Both the position numbers and the translations under genes were made by a program. Shown in pieces: positions 7,466 to 15,114 of a stretch of 15,114 bases of DNA. Position 1 is the stretch's first letter; every line of letters begins with the position of its first letter. The DNA is taken from positions 1-15,114 of the forward strand of contig DBZX01000038.1 of assembly GCA_002311335.1 (NCBI GenBank), given 5' to 3'. The DNA is from a bacterium UBP10_UBA1149. Lineage in GTDB: Bacteria > Desulfobacterota > Binatia > UBA1149. The notes below the pieces were generated by a model. It saw only the letters and a list, made by a program, of their open reading frames with translations. It was not told the DNA's origin and ran no database searches.

Positions 7466-8100
7466 CGCTGGTTTTCTTCTGCCGGCTCCGCGGCAACCGC
7501 TCCCGGCCCGGCAATCCGTGCCGCGGCGAGCGCGTCCACGCGCGCCAGCACGTCTGCCGGACGCGGAAAACCGTAAAAGCGAGTCCAGCCGCCCCTGCTG
7601 CCGTCTCCCACCAGGATCATAGCCGGGTGCGATTCGACCTCGCTCGAGTACGCACCCAGGCCGATCAGGGCCCTGTCGACGTCGGCCTTCTCGCCCGTGA
7701 GCCAGGTCCAGCCCTCGCGCGCCCCGTAGCGAGCGGCGGTTTCCGCCAGCCTCGCTGGCACATCGGTGACCGGGTCTATGCTCAGGCTCAACAGCTGGAC
7801 CTCGCTGCCCAGGCGATCACCCAGCTCCTTCTGCAGGCCTGCAAAAATTGCAGACTGCATGGGGCACACCGACGGGCAGGTAGTAAAAATGAAGTTCATT
7901 ACCACGATCTTATCTCCGACCAGGTCACTGACCAGCATCCTGCGCTTGCCATCCTGGTCGAGCAGCGGCACGTCGATAAGCCTGACGTTGCCAGCGTCGC
8001 TTCCCATCGCGCCCACGCCCGCGGCCGTTGCCGCCCGCATCAAAAACGGACAAACAAGCATGGACACCGATAACAGCACTGCGAGCAGGCCTTGTTTCAT
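7462..8100 (-). CDS. SCO/SenC-type copper chaperone, first copy (212 aa)
   Basis: A second SCO-family copper chaperone or thiol reductase, clearly different from its neighbour. A signal or anchor segment covers about residues 4-27 (ending near ATAAG). The copper ligands are Cys75 and Cys79 in CPSVC, and His158 in ESHPAMILVGD. NFIFTTCPSVCPMQS and LLSLSIDPVTDVP are family signatures. The C-terminus has an Ala/Pro/Glu-rich tail that its neighbour lacks. The start ATG at 8100 has AGGGAG (8108-8113) 7 nt upstream and overlaps the propeller gene stop by 4 nt. The modest similarity of the two copies suggests an old duplication with division of labour (copper delivery versus thiol reduction), not a recent tandem copy. 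Confidence 0.92.
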   Translation of the reverse strand: MKQGLLAVLLSVSMLVCPFLMRAATAAGVGAMGSDAGNVRLIDVPLLDQDGKRRMLVSDLVGDKIVVMNFIFTTCPSVCPMQSAIFAGLQKELGDRLGSEVQLLSLSIDPVTDVPARLAETAARYGAREGWTWLTGEKADVDRALIGLGAYSSEVESHPAMILVGDGSRGGWTRFYGFPRPADVLARVDALAAARIAGPGAVAAEPAEENQR

Positions 8101-9995
8101 CTCGCCGCTCCCTGCGACACGTCGGCGTAGTCCCTTCCAGCGTCGCCGAAAGCGATGCCCAGCGAGCGTGCCTCTACCTGCACCAGGTAACGGCCCCCGC
8201 GCGGAAAGGTAACGCCGGCCTCGTACACGCCGTCCTCTACTTCCTTGGTCCAGGACCTCGCGCTCCAGTTCTCGCCCGCGCGAAAAGCTATCAACCTCAG
8301 GTCGTCGACACCGGTCAGGGGACGGCCGTCGCGACCGTCGACCACCCGGTAGCGCAGCGTCACCTCGTCACCCGGCGCGAGCTCCTCGCCCACGAAGAGT
8401 CCGCGGAACAACGGCTTCACCGCTTCCCCGTGGCCGGGCTCTCCCGCGACCTCGAATTCAAAACAGGTCACCACCCGTGGACTGCCCAGCACGAAGGGAA
8501 CGTCGTACACCCCGGGTTCGTCCAGCCGGGTCACGGTCTCGTAGACGCCCGAGTTGCCGCGCTCCCGCAGCGAGCGATCGTAGAGAATCACGCCCAGCGG
8601 GTTAGACGCCCAGGTCTTGAACGAACCCGTGGGAGACATCATTCCGTCGGTGTAAAAATAGATGACCTTCTCGACCGGGTTGGCCACCACGGCGCCGCCC
8701 TCATCGGGCAGAAGATCCATGGGCAACAGGCCCGGGCGCACCAGTCTTCCCTCGGGTCGCTCAACTCCCATCGGGATGATCAGCACCGGTGCAGCTTCAG
8801 CATCCGCAAGCGCAGAGAGCTTTACCAGCGACAGGTTGGAGCTGTCGGCGTGGTAGACGTAGGCGAAGATCGAGCTGAAAAGAACGTGGCTGGGTTTTTC
8901 GTCGAGCGCTACCCTGCGCGACAGCCTCGCGGCCGCGGTATCGATGATGTCAACGGCCCGCGCCTCGGGGTTGACCACGAATACCCAGCGCCCCTGCGGA
9001 TCGGCTTCAAGCGTCGTAGCGCCCTCGGCGACATCGATCTTTACGGCGGCCCGGTCCTCGCGAGGGTAAGCAACCGTAACCGTGTTGCGCGAAGGGTTGA
9101 GCAGGTAGAAAGCACCGGCTAGTTCTGCCCAGGCGACCTGCAGTGAGCCTTCGCCCACTTCAAGAGAAGACACGACTTTCATACTCCCCGTATCGATCAC
9201 CGACACGCGGCCGGCGCCCCCCGCCGACACGATCACGTAGCGTCCCTGCTGGTCGAAGGCGAAATCTATCGGGCCTCGCCCTACTTCGATCGAACGAAGT
9301 TGTCGCTGGCCGCCGGGGGCCATCACGCTGACGGTGCCCGAATCGTCGTTGCCCACCCACACGTAGCGCCCGTCGGGTTGTACTGCTATCGACCGGGGCG
9401 CGTTGCCCACTGCCAGGTAGGCAGCGACTCGTCGGCCCTTCACGTCAACAACAGCCACCTTGTTCTCGGCGGGCAGGGTCACCCAGGCCAGCGCCGTGTT
9501 GGGGTCAAAATCCCAAGCGTGCACCTCGCCGTCCAGGACAATGTGGGCCTTCTGGTTTGAAGTGTTCAGGCTGACCATGGGGTTGAGAATGGAAACTGAA
9601 TTGTCAGCGTTGAGCGTGAGAATGTAGTAACCGTTGAGATCGTCGTCGGCGTGCGTGACACCGAACTGCCCCATGCCCCGTATCAGGTTTTCGCACTCCT
9701 GCTGCGACGGCGCAGGAGCGCCTTTCTCGCGCGGGCTGAGCCAGGCAGCCGGGTGCAGCTGCGACAGTCCGAAACCCGAATCGGGATCAGACAGTCTGAA
9801 CTTGACCAGCAAGTCGTCGCCCGCCCTGATTGCCTGACCCGCGTCGGAATCCAGGTTGTGTACCGAGAATTCAACGCCCGCAGGCTTGGAATCGGCGGCA
9901 TCTACCGGCACCGGGCAGCCCAGGAGCAGGGCCAGCGGCAACAGGGCCACCACCAACAATCCGACCTTTCGTTCGTATTTAAGAAACCCCCGCAA
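8097..9995 (-). CDS. YVTN-type beta-propeller lipoprotein with flanking Ig-like domains (632 aa)
   Basis: A predicted lipoprotein: basic start, hydrophobic stretch, then the lipobox LLGC with Cys27. Residues about 40-120 form an N-terminal beta domain (FRLSDPDSGFGLSQLHPAAW) that resembles FixH/YtkA-like modules. Residues about 120-400 are a YVTN/YncE-type beta-propeller, with blades such as APRSIAVQPDGRYVWVGND and GPIDFAFDQQGRYVIVSAG. From about 530 to 615 a second FixH/YtkA-like beta domain follows. There is no CxxCH heme motif, so although the blades resemble cytochrome d1 propellers, heme binding is not supported. The start is TTG at 9995, chosen because AAGGGG lies 7 nt upstream and no ATG or GTG gives a signal sequence. 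It overlaps the first SCO gene by 4 nt. The likely role is an extracytoplasmic scaffold or redox partner for the oxidase; no catalytic residues were recognised. Confidence 0.85.
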   Translation of the reverse strand: MRGFLKYERKVGLLVVALLPLALLLGCPVPVDAADSKPAGVEFSVHNLDSDAGQAIRAGDDLLVKFRLSDPDSGFGLSQLHPAAWLSPREKGAPAPSQQECENLIRGMGQFGVTHADDDLNGYYILTLNADNSVSILNPMVSLNTSNQKAHIVLDGEVHAWDFDPNTALAWVTLPAENKVAVVDVKGRRVAAYLAVGNAPRSIAVQPDGRYVWVGNDDSGTVSVMAPGGQRQLRSIEVGRGPIDFAFDQQGRYVIVSAGGAGRVSVIDTGSMKVVSSLEVGEGSLQVAWAELAGAFYLLNPSRNTVTVAYPREDRAAVKIDVAEGATTLEADPQGRWVFVVNPEARAVDIIDTAAARLSRRVALDEKPSHVLFSSIFAYVYHADSSNLSLVKLSALADAEAAPVLIIPMGVERPEGRLVRPGLLPMDLLPDEGGAVVANPVEKVIYFYTDGMMSPTGSFKTWASNPLGVILYDRSLRERGNSGVYETVTRLDEPGVYDVPFVLGSPRVVTCFEFEVAGEPGHGEAVKPLFRGLFVGEELAPGDEVTLRYRVVDGRDGRPLTGVDDLRLIAFRAGENWSARSWTKEVEDGVYEAGVTFPRGGRYLVQVEARSLGIAFGDAGRDYADVSQGAAR

Positions 9996-10136
9996 GCTGT
10001 AACCCCTTATAAAAAGTTACCCGGCTGGGGGAGTTCAACAAGCCCCCGAACGGGGAAACAGCAGCCCGTACCCCCCGTTCGGGGGGCAGAACAAGTTAAT
10101 CCGGCAACGACCGGGGCAGTTGCCGCGCTATAGCCG
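9996..10136 (-). promoter_or_regulatory. intercistronic region with three GC-rich hairpins between the oxidase and propeller genes
   Basis: Three inverted repeats lie in 141 nt. CGGCAAC and GTTGCCG (10102-10108 with 10119-10125) form a 7-bp stem just after the oxidase stop. CCCCCCGTTCGGGGGG (10071-10086) and CCCCGAACGGGG (10044-10055) each fold on themselves, and they can also pair with each other because their cores are reverse complements. No clear T-run follows any of them, so a strong intrinsic terminator is not shown. They may trim, stabilise or attenuate the message, setting the level of the four downstream genes relative to the giant oxidase. I found no convincing promoter inside the region. 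Confidence 0.55.
10003..10008 (-). promoter_or_regulatory. ribosome binding site deciding the TTG start of the propeller gene
   Basis: AAGGGG on the minus strand stands 7 nt before TTG 9995. It sits in the loop of a small possible hairpin (GTAAC 10015-10019 with GTTAC 10000-10004), and a C-run at 10026-10031 region on the other strand side could compete for its G residues, so access may depend on RNA folding. Confidence 0.6.
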
Positions 10137-13100
10137 TCAGTCGACTTCCAGCCGGCCCCAGAGGCCACCCGCCCGGCCGTGCCCCGTGCCGTCGTGATAG
10201 AGCCATGTACCGGCGCGCGCGCCGCCTTCGAGGTCCATGGTACGGGCCACGAAGGGGGCTATAACGCTCGCTCCCCCGGTGCCCGCCATCGGCTGGCGGT
10301 TGTCCGGATAGTCGTGCCCCTGCACGAGGAAGGTGTGCTGCAGGGGACCGCCAGAGGGCTGCAGTACGTGGAAACGAACCTTCTGCCCGTCGGCTGCCCT
10401 GAACAACGGTGTCTCGATGGGCCCACTGAAGAAGTCGGCCGGGAACGCCACGTCGTTGAGATCAACGGACGTGGGTACACCCAGGCGCGCCCAGAAATTC
10501 TCGGTTCGGTAATTGAACGCCTTCTCGGCCTGATCGACCTTGGCGTCGGGAATCCTTCCCGTGCCCGTGAACAAGTCCAGGTCTTCCTGGTAGAGAACTA
10601 CGAACTCGCGAAAGGTTTCACCATCGGCCGTGGTCACGTCTACCGCTGTTCCCGACGAAGCCGCCGCGCCGGTCACGGTGTCGGCCCAGGTGGCACCGGC
10701 TTCCTCTATTACCAACGCGCCGAGCAAGCCCTGCCGAGCATCGACCAGGAAGTCGCCGTAGGAACGCAGGTTGCCCGGACCCAGCTCGTCAGCTTCGGAA
10801 AATCCGTGCCACGTATAGCCGGCGAACCAGTGGTAGTTGATAGTCTCACCGGGCATAGCGGTCTGGAGAAAGTTCAAGCCCACGTTAGCACCGTCAGAAT
10901 AGCGTACGTCGTAGGACACGCGCTGCGGATGCATCGATACCTCGGTGTCTGGCATGTGATTAGTCAACGACACCGTGATGCAGTCGCCTGAATTGGCCCT
11001 GAGCACCAGCGGCTCGACGGCCTTGGTACCCGCCGCCAGTGCGGCCCGGTCCTCGGCCAGCAAGAAGATACGCGCGTTGGGGTCGTAAATGTCCTCGCGC
11101 TGGTTGTACACCAGCCTGCCGCCGGGTAGCAGGTCGGCGGCCCGCCAGGCTTCGACCTCGAACAGGCGCGCGGGCGAATCCTCCAGGCAGTCGTTGCGCT
11201 CACCGGTAGCCGCGGCGGCCAGTTGCGCCGACCTGAGCTCAGAGTCGCTGGCATCAAAAGAGAGCCCGTCGGCAAACACGCGAATGAGTCCCCAGCTTCC
11301 GTCGTTCAAATGATCATTGGCGCCGAAATGGTACAGGTAATCGGCTACGCCGCCGCCGGTCACCGGCGGAGCCACGCCCAGGTCGCACTCGAAGTGTTCG
11401 GATATACCTATGGGCTGGCCCTGGATCATGGGGGAGGAAGATTCGCCTATGCTCCCGGGCCACAACGCGCCGTGAACGTTGAAGCTGTGCTGGGCCTGTT
11501 GTGCGCCCTGTACAAGCCGCACCTGCATTCGTTCGCCCTCGCGAGCCTTGAATATCTCGGTAAAGGGGTCGCCGTGTACCCAGGAGCTGAACGTGTCCGA
11601 GGGTGCGCCGTCACCCGCGTCCAGCAGCTCCAGATCAGCGTCGGAGTGAGGGCCACCGCGTCCGTAAAAAGGTTCGTTGCGGTAGTTCACCACGTCTGTT
11701 CCACCCTTAAGTGATATGGCCTCTGGCTGGGCCGGCGCGCCTATGGGCACACCCTGGGGCGTATAAAGAAGTGCAAGATCAGCCACCGCCATCATAAACT
11801 CACGGTGGTCCATATTCATGCACCATTCTTCGTCAGGGCAGTCGGCGTCCGAGTTGCAGGGCAACGGTTCAACGGCTACCGCCTCCCCGCTCACCGTGCA
11901 GGTCTTGCTATCCGCGGCAACTATGTATGCCTGCGTACCCACACCGCGGGCGGGGTCGAGCGGGAACGAAAGATCATCGGTCAGGTCGGGCGTGAGCCAC
12001 TGCGAACCGGCAGGTTCTATGGTGAGCGCGTTGTAAAAACCGTGCTGCTGGCCGGTGGACGGAAAAAAGTGATCGTGGGTAAACACCGTTCTTATGCTGC
12101 GGTCCTGGCCATGCTTATTGAGCAAGGGGTCTGCCCACCACCTCTGCGTGGTGGTCTGGAAGCCACCGTCGGCCGTCAGCGTCGTGGGCAACCCCGAGGT
12201 TGCGCCGTCGCCCCACACGTTGACGGGGTTGCCCCCCGCGTCGTATCCCGAGGTGGCCGACCCGCCGACCGCATTGCTGGCCGCCGTCCATTCGGCAATG
12301 GCTTCAGCAGAGTAAGTACCGTCTTCGTAGTTCCACCCGTTGCCCGAGCCATCGGAGCTTGTCACATCGAACTTGACAAGGTGGATGTGCTGGCCGACCA
12401 CATCAGCGGGCGTCCTCACCTGGAAATCATCCAGGTCAAACTCCTTGGGCGCGCGGTTGGTGTGCTTGAACGTGATGCACTCACCCGAGTTAGCCCTGAA
12501 GAAAAACGGATCTGCCGTGGTCGTTTGTCCCTCGTAGAGAGAAACGTCTGAGTCGAGCACGTTTATGCGCCCCTGTGGGTCGTGCCAGCCGGCCGCGTTG
12601 GCCAACAGGTCGAGCTCTATGTACGACACGTGGTAGGTGCGGTGGGCCGTGGTGCAGTCCTGGCAACGCAATGAGCACTCGGGATCCCAGGGTTTGCCCA
12701 TGCAACCGGCCAAGCAGGCGGCTTGGTACTCGCCCTGCTGGGCGCTGCCGCAAAGGGGCGGGCAGGGCTCAGCGTAAGGTGCGCCGGCGGTGGAGGGCAA
12801 ACCGTTCAGTTCAAAGAAAGCTGCGTCACCCTCGGGGGTGGTGGTAGTCACACCGGGGCTGGCGTGAAAAGCCATGGCGGCCTGCTCAAGCGCCGTTCCC
12901 TCCTGGGGCAGCACCTGTATGTTGGCGACCTGCACGTCGACGTGGAAGTCAAAACTGGCAGCCCCCGCACCCGTGCTTCGCTGGCCGCCGTCAGTAAACA
13001 CGTGTCGCGGCAGTCCGCCGTCGCTGACCATGTCGAGCGGTGCCTGTGGCGCCCGGTGGCCCGCGACCTGCGCCATGTAGAAAGGATACCCGGGCAATGC

Positions 13101-15114
13101 GTTCGGCCCGTAGCTGGGATCGGGGGCCATCGCGTAGTCGGGCATTGGAACAAGCGCGGGTATGGGCGTGCCGCCAACCGTCACCCCGGTGAGCGGGTTT
13201 GTTCCCGGTCCCAGTTCTCCGTCCATCAGGCGACGGGTTCCATCTTCCAGTACATCGTGTGCTCTCCACAGCTCCCACATGCCCTGGGCAAAGTGGGGAT
13301 AGAGATGGCAGTGAAAAATTGAATCGCCGACGACCTTGTTTCGGTTGCCCGCGCCACCGTACTGGATCTCGTAGGTGAAATTACTCATCGGGCTTATTGC
13401 CTGCGAATCAAGGTATACCGAGTTGTCGTCCATGCCCTCACCCGCGTTGGCCAGCCACTGGTGAGCGTGCAGATGAAAGATATGCGTTTCTCTCGGGCCC
13501 GCGTGCAGGTTGCGGAATTTTACGTTGTCGTTGATGTAGCTGTGGTGAACGTTGGAGGGATCATCCTCGAAAACATTGAGCAGGGCCGGGTCACCGCTCA
13601 CGGCTGACTCGAGGAAGAACTCTTCGTAGGGGCACTCCAGGCAATTCGCAGCCGGCCCCTCGCCCAGGCGGTTGGCCAGAAGGCGCGAGCCCATGCCCTC
13701 GGAGCCGTAATTGATGGCAAAAGAATCGCTCACCGGCTTGAGTACATCGTTATCAAGTTGGGGGTATCCCTGGGTCAACTCGATCTCGTCGTGAAAGATT
13801 ACCGAGAACTCCCTGAAGGTGGCCTCGGAGGTCGACTGCACGTTATCTGCTGCTTGATCGTAGGCGATGATCGCGTTGAGATCAGAGTGCACAAGTTCAC
13901 CGGCGTCGTCGAGCATGCGCAGGACCGGCACTCCCGCCAGGTCTACCGCGTCGTAGTTAAACAGCGCAGGTGCTTCGGCCTGGGACCGCACCGACGCCAA
14001 CTCTGCCGCTGTCACCTGGCTGCGATACCAGCTGCTGTCCTCTGGCTCGACGTTGAAAGCTCCGAAAAGTCCGAGCGAAAGCTGGCCACCGTCACCACCA
14101 CCGCCAGCCGGTCCAGCGAGGCTGTAGAACAACTTTGTGCCCTCGTGCCCGGCCTTCCACCAGTAGTCGGTAGACTGCCCCGGTGCGATTCCCTCGAGCC
14201 CGGTCACGACCGGGTCGTGGGTGTCGCCCAGCACGCGCGTGCCATTGACCATCATCGAAGCCAGCCTCGTGGTCGTTCCATCGGAGTTGGGCCTGGCCGG
14301 TGCCAGCAGGTTTGTAAAGTGGACCTGCAGAACATCCCCCTCGTTGGCCCTGAGCACCAGCGGGCGCGGGCGCTTGCCCGGCCTGAGCATTACCTGGCCT
14401 GGCATTCCGCCCTCCCCTATGGGGTTACCGGCCATGTCGACCACGTTGCGCCGGAGCGCAAAAATCATCCCCGCAGCCTGGTGGCTACCCCAGCGGTTGT
14501 AAGTAAGCACCTGGTCCAGCGCTACCACGTCGGCTGAAATTACACGCTGCGAATCACAGCCCGCGCTGCATGAGTCGGTATCGCTGCTGTTGCCGTCATC
14601 GCACCCTTCCTGGCCAACGAAGAGAAAACCGTCGCCGCAGTACGCCGTCTCGCAGCTGTCGAGGCAAGCGTCATCGTTGTCGACATTACCGTCATCGCAA
14701 ACTTCCTGGCCTACGAAAACAAAGCCGTCGCCGCAGCTCGCGATGGCGCAGCTGTCGAGACAGGCATCAGCGTTTGAAGAGTTGCCGTCGTCGCAGGCTT
14801 CCTGGCCCGCGAAGACGAAACCATCGCCGCAGCTGGCCGAGACACAGCTGTCGAGACAGCCATCAGCGTTTGAAGAGTTACCGTCGTCGCAGGCCTCGCC
14901 GGCAGTGGCGTTAGTGGTACCGTCGCCACAGGCAGCCACCGTGCAATCGTGGTCGCAGAAGTTGGACTCTCCCGCCGCGTCGCACTCTTCGCCCGCGCTG
15001 CTGTTGACCTTGCCGTCACCACAGGCGGAAGCGCTGCAGTCGGCGTTACAGGAGGCGCTTTCGCCTGCCGTGTCGCAGGTCTCGCCTGCCGTGGCGTTCG
15101 TTGTTCCGTCACCG
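10137..15114 (-). CDS. giant MnxG/McoA-like multicopper oxidase with N-terminal Cys-rich repeats (partial, at least 1658 aa)
   Basis: A predicted extracytoplasmic multicopper oxidase; relatives include bacterial Mn(II) oxidases, but the substrate here is not known. Residues are counted from the first visible codon (15111-15113). The frame has no stop up to the window edge, so the true start and signal peptide lie outside; the GTG at 14939 is inside the repeat array and is not a credible start. Residues 1-186 are Cys-rich repeats. Copper motifs follow: HIFHLHAHQW (544-553); HCHLYPHFAQGM (601-612), which holds the single clear type 1 Cys602; HIHLVKFD (909-916); THDHFFP with a later QQHGF (1012-1025); HSFNVHG (1209-1215); YHFGANDH (1261-1268); QHTFLVQGH (1592-1600); and YHDGTGH (1639-1645). 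Repeated cupredoxin-like segments (PLVLRANxGD and similar) recur along the chain. Two Cys-rich inserts, at 784-820 and 1072-1098, are unusual. It is the first gene of the locus visible here. Confidence 0.88.
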   Translation of the reverse strand, partial: GDGTTNATAGETCDTAGESASCNADCSASACGDGKVNSSAGEECDAAGESNFCDHDCTVAACGDGTTNATAGEACDDGNSSNADGCLDSCVSASCGDGFVFAGQEACDDGNSSNADACLDSCAIASCGDGFVFVGQEVCDDGNVDNDDACLDSCETAYCGDGFLFVGQEGCDDGNSSDTDSCSAGCDSQRVISADVVALDQVLTYNRWGSHQAAGMIFALRRNVVDMAGNPIGEGGMPGQVMLRPGKRPRPLVLRANEGDVLQVHFTNLLAPARPNSDGTTTRLASMMVNGTRVLGDTHDPVVTGLEGIAPGQSTDYWWKAGHEGTKLFYSLAGPAGGGGDGGQLSLGLFGAFNVEPEDSSWYRSQVTAAELASVRSQAEAPALFNYDAVDLAGVPVLRMLDDAGELVHSDLNAIIAYDQAADNVQSTSEATFREFSVIFHDEIELTQGYPQLDNDVLKPVSDSFAINYGSEGMGSRLLANRLGEGPAANCLECPYEEFFLESAVSGDPALLNVFEDDPSNVHHSYINDNVKFRNLHAGPRETHIFHLHAHQWLANAGEGMDDNSVYLDSQAISPMSNFTYEIQYGGAGNRNKVVGDSIFHCHLYPHFAQGMWELWRAHDVLEDGTRRLMDGELGPGTNPLTGVTVGGTPIPALVPMPDYAMAPDPSYGPNALPGYPFYMAQVAGHRAPQAPLDMVSDGGLPRHVFTDGGQRSTGAGAASFDFHVDVQVANIQVLPQEGTALEQAAMAFHASPGVTTTTPEGDAAFFELNGLPSTAGAPYAEPCPPLCGSAQQGEYQAACLAGCMGKPWDPECSLRCQDCTTAHRTYHVSYIELDLLANAAGWHDPQGRINVLDSDVSLYEGQTTTADPFFFRANSGECITFKHTNRAPKEFDLDDFQVRTPADVVGQHIHLVKFDVTSSDGSGNGWNYEDGTYSAEAIAEWTAASNAVGGSATSGYDAGGNPVNVWGDGATSGLPTTLTADGGFQTTTQRWWADPLLNKHGQDRSIRTVFTHDHFFPSTGQQHGFYNALTIEPAGSQWLTPDLTDDLSFPLDPARGVGTQAYIVAADSKTCTVSGEAVAVEPLPCNSDADCPDEEWCMNMDHREFMMAVADLALLYTPQGVPIGAPAQPEAISLKGGTDVVNYRNEPFYGRGGPHSDADLELLDAGDGAPSDTFSSWVHGDPFTEIFKAREGERMQVRLVQGAQQAQHSFNVHGALWPGSIGESSSPMIQGQPIGISEHFECDLGVAPPVTGGGVADYLYHFGANDHLNDGSWGLIRVFADGLSFDASDSELRSAQLAAAATGERNDCLEDSPARLFEVEAWRAADLLPGGRLVYNQREDIYDPNARIFLLAEDRAALAAGTKAVEPLVLRANSGDCITVSLTNHMPDTEVSMHPQRVSYDVRYSDGANVGLNFLQTAMPGETINYHWFAGYTWHGFSEADELGPGNLRSYGDFLVDARQGLLGALVIEEAGATWADTVTGAAASSGTAVDVTTADGETFREFVVLYQEDLDLFTGTGRIPDAKVDQAEKAFNYRTENFWARLGVPTSVDLNDVAFPADFFSGPIETPLFRAADGQKVRFHVLQPSGGPLQHTFLVQGHDYPDNRQPMAGTGGASVIAPFVARTMDLEGGARAGTWLYHDGTGHGRAGGLWGRLEVD
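14554..15114 (-). repeat. tandem Cys-rich 'CGDG' repeats (DUF4215/Myxococcus type) in the oxidase N-terminus
   Basis: At least six units of 31-33 codons (about 93-99 bp) are visible and the array runs out of the window. Four units have the form CGDGFVFxGQExCDDGN…CLDSC. The units further upstream, toward the N-terminus, use a different form, GDGTTNATAGExCD followed by AGES and a CxxDC end. The central copies are also very similar at DNA level, as expected for recent unit duplication. Such modules are frequent on surface proteins of Myxococcota and related bacteria and are thought to be disulfide-bonded stalks or adhesion elements. Confidence 0.85.

Noticed and set aside
8028..9122. 364-codon plus-strand frame opposite the propeller gene
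   Set aside because: Its product is Arg/His/Gln-rich with no domain, and the minus strand carries an intact lipoprotein and propeller.
8097..9995. Cytochrome d1-type heme protein
   Set aside because: The propeller blades resemble that family, but there is no CxxCH and I could not identify heme d1 ligands, so only the fold is supported.
10009..10037. TTGAAC with a T/A-rich stretch as an internal promoter for the propeller operon
   Set aside because: The -10 would touch the ribosome site, so the transcript would begin at or inside AAGGGG; the matches are also weak.
14937..14939. GTG as the start codon of the giant oxidase
   Set aside because: The same frame continues upstream to the window edge without a stop and encodes two more Cys-rich units, so the GTG is an internal Val codon.

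Overview
This window comes from a high-GC bacterial chromosome. Base composition, Cys-rich 'CGDG…CDDGN' repeat modules on secreted proteins and a trypsin-like protease carrying the same kind of module all suggest an uncultured deltaproteobacterium-like lineage (Myxococcota or Candidatus Binatota style). That placement is an inference from protein style, not a measurement. No RNA genes, CRISPR arrays, insertion sequences or phage genes were seen.

Layout. (1) 75-1352, plus strand: an alpha/beta hydrolase of the 'PLHGPR' type. (2) 1359-3218, minus strand: a stand-alone FkbH-like HAD-IIIC protein that meets the hydrolase tail-to-tail with only 6 bp between the stop codons; a plausible sigma-70 promoter lies upstream of it. 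(3) 3323-4969, minus strand: a secreted S1 serine protease with a PPC-like domain, a Cys-rich module and a terminal domain. It ends in an intrinsic terminator that overlaps its own stop codon. (4) 5173-15114, minus strand: a five-gene locus read right to left. Its order is a very large multicopper oxidase (still open at the right edge), a lipoprotein beta-propeller, two different SCO-type copper chaperones, and a c-type cytochrome fused to a periplasmic ligand-binding domain. The last four genes are tightly coupled, with 4-, 4- and 8-nt overlaps. The oxidase is separated from them by 141 nt containing strong GC hairpins.

How the locus may work. All five products carry export signals or belong to extracytoplasmic families. 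The SCO pair would supply or reduce copper sites. The giant oxidase has the His-X-His and HCH-x3-H motifs of MnxG/McoA-type multicopper oxidases, the family that includes bacterial Mn(II) oxidases. The propeller lipoprotein and the cytochrome/binding-protein fusion could recognise ligand or carry electrons. This gene set, and the oxidase's N-terminal Cys-rich repeat array, are the most interesting content of the window. The substrate cannot be read from the sequence; metal oxidation is the leading hypothesis by family resemblance.
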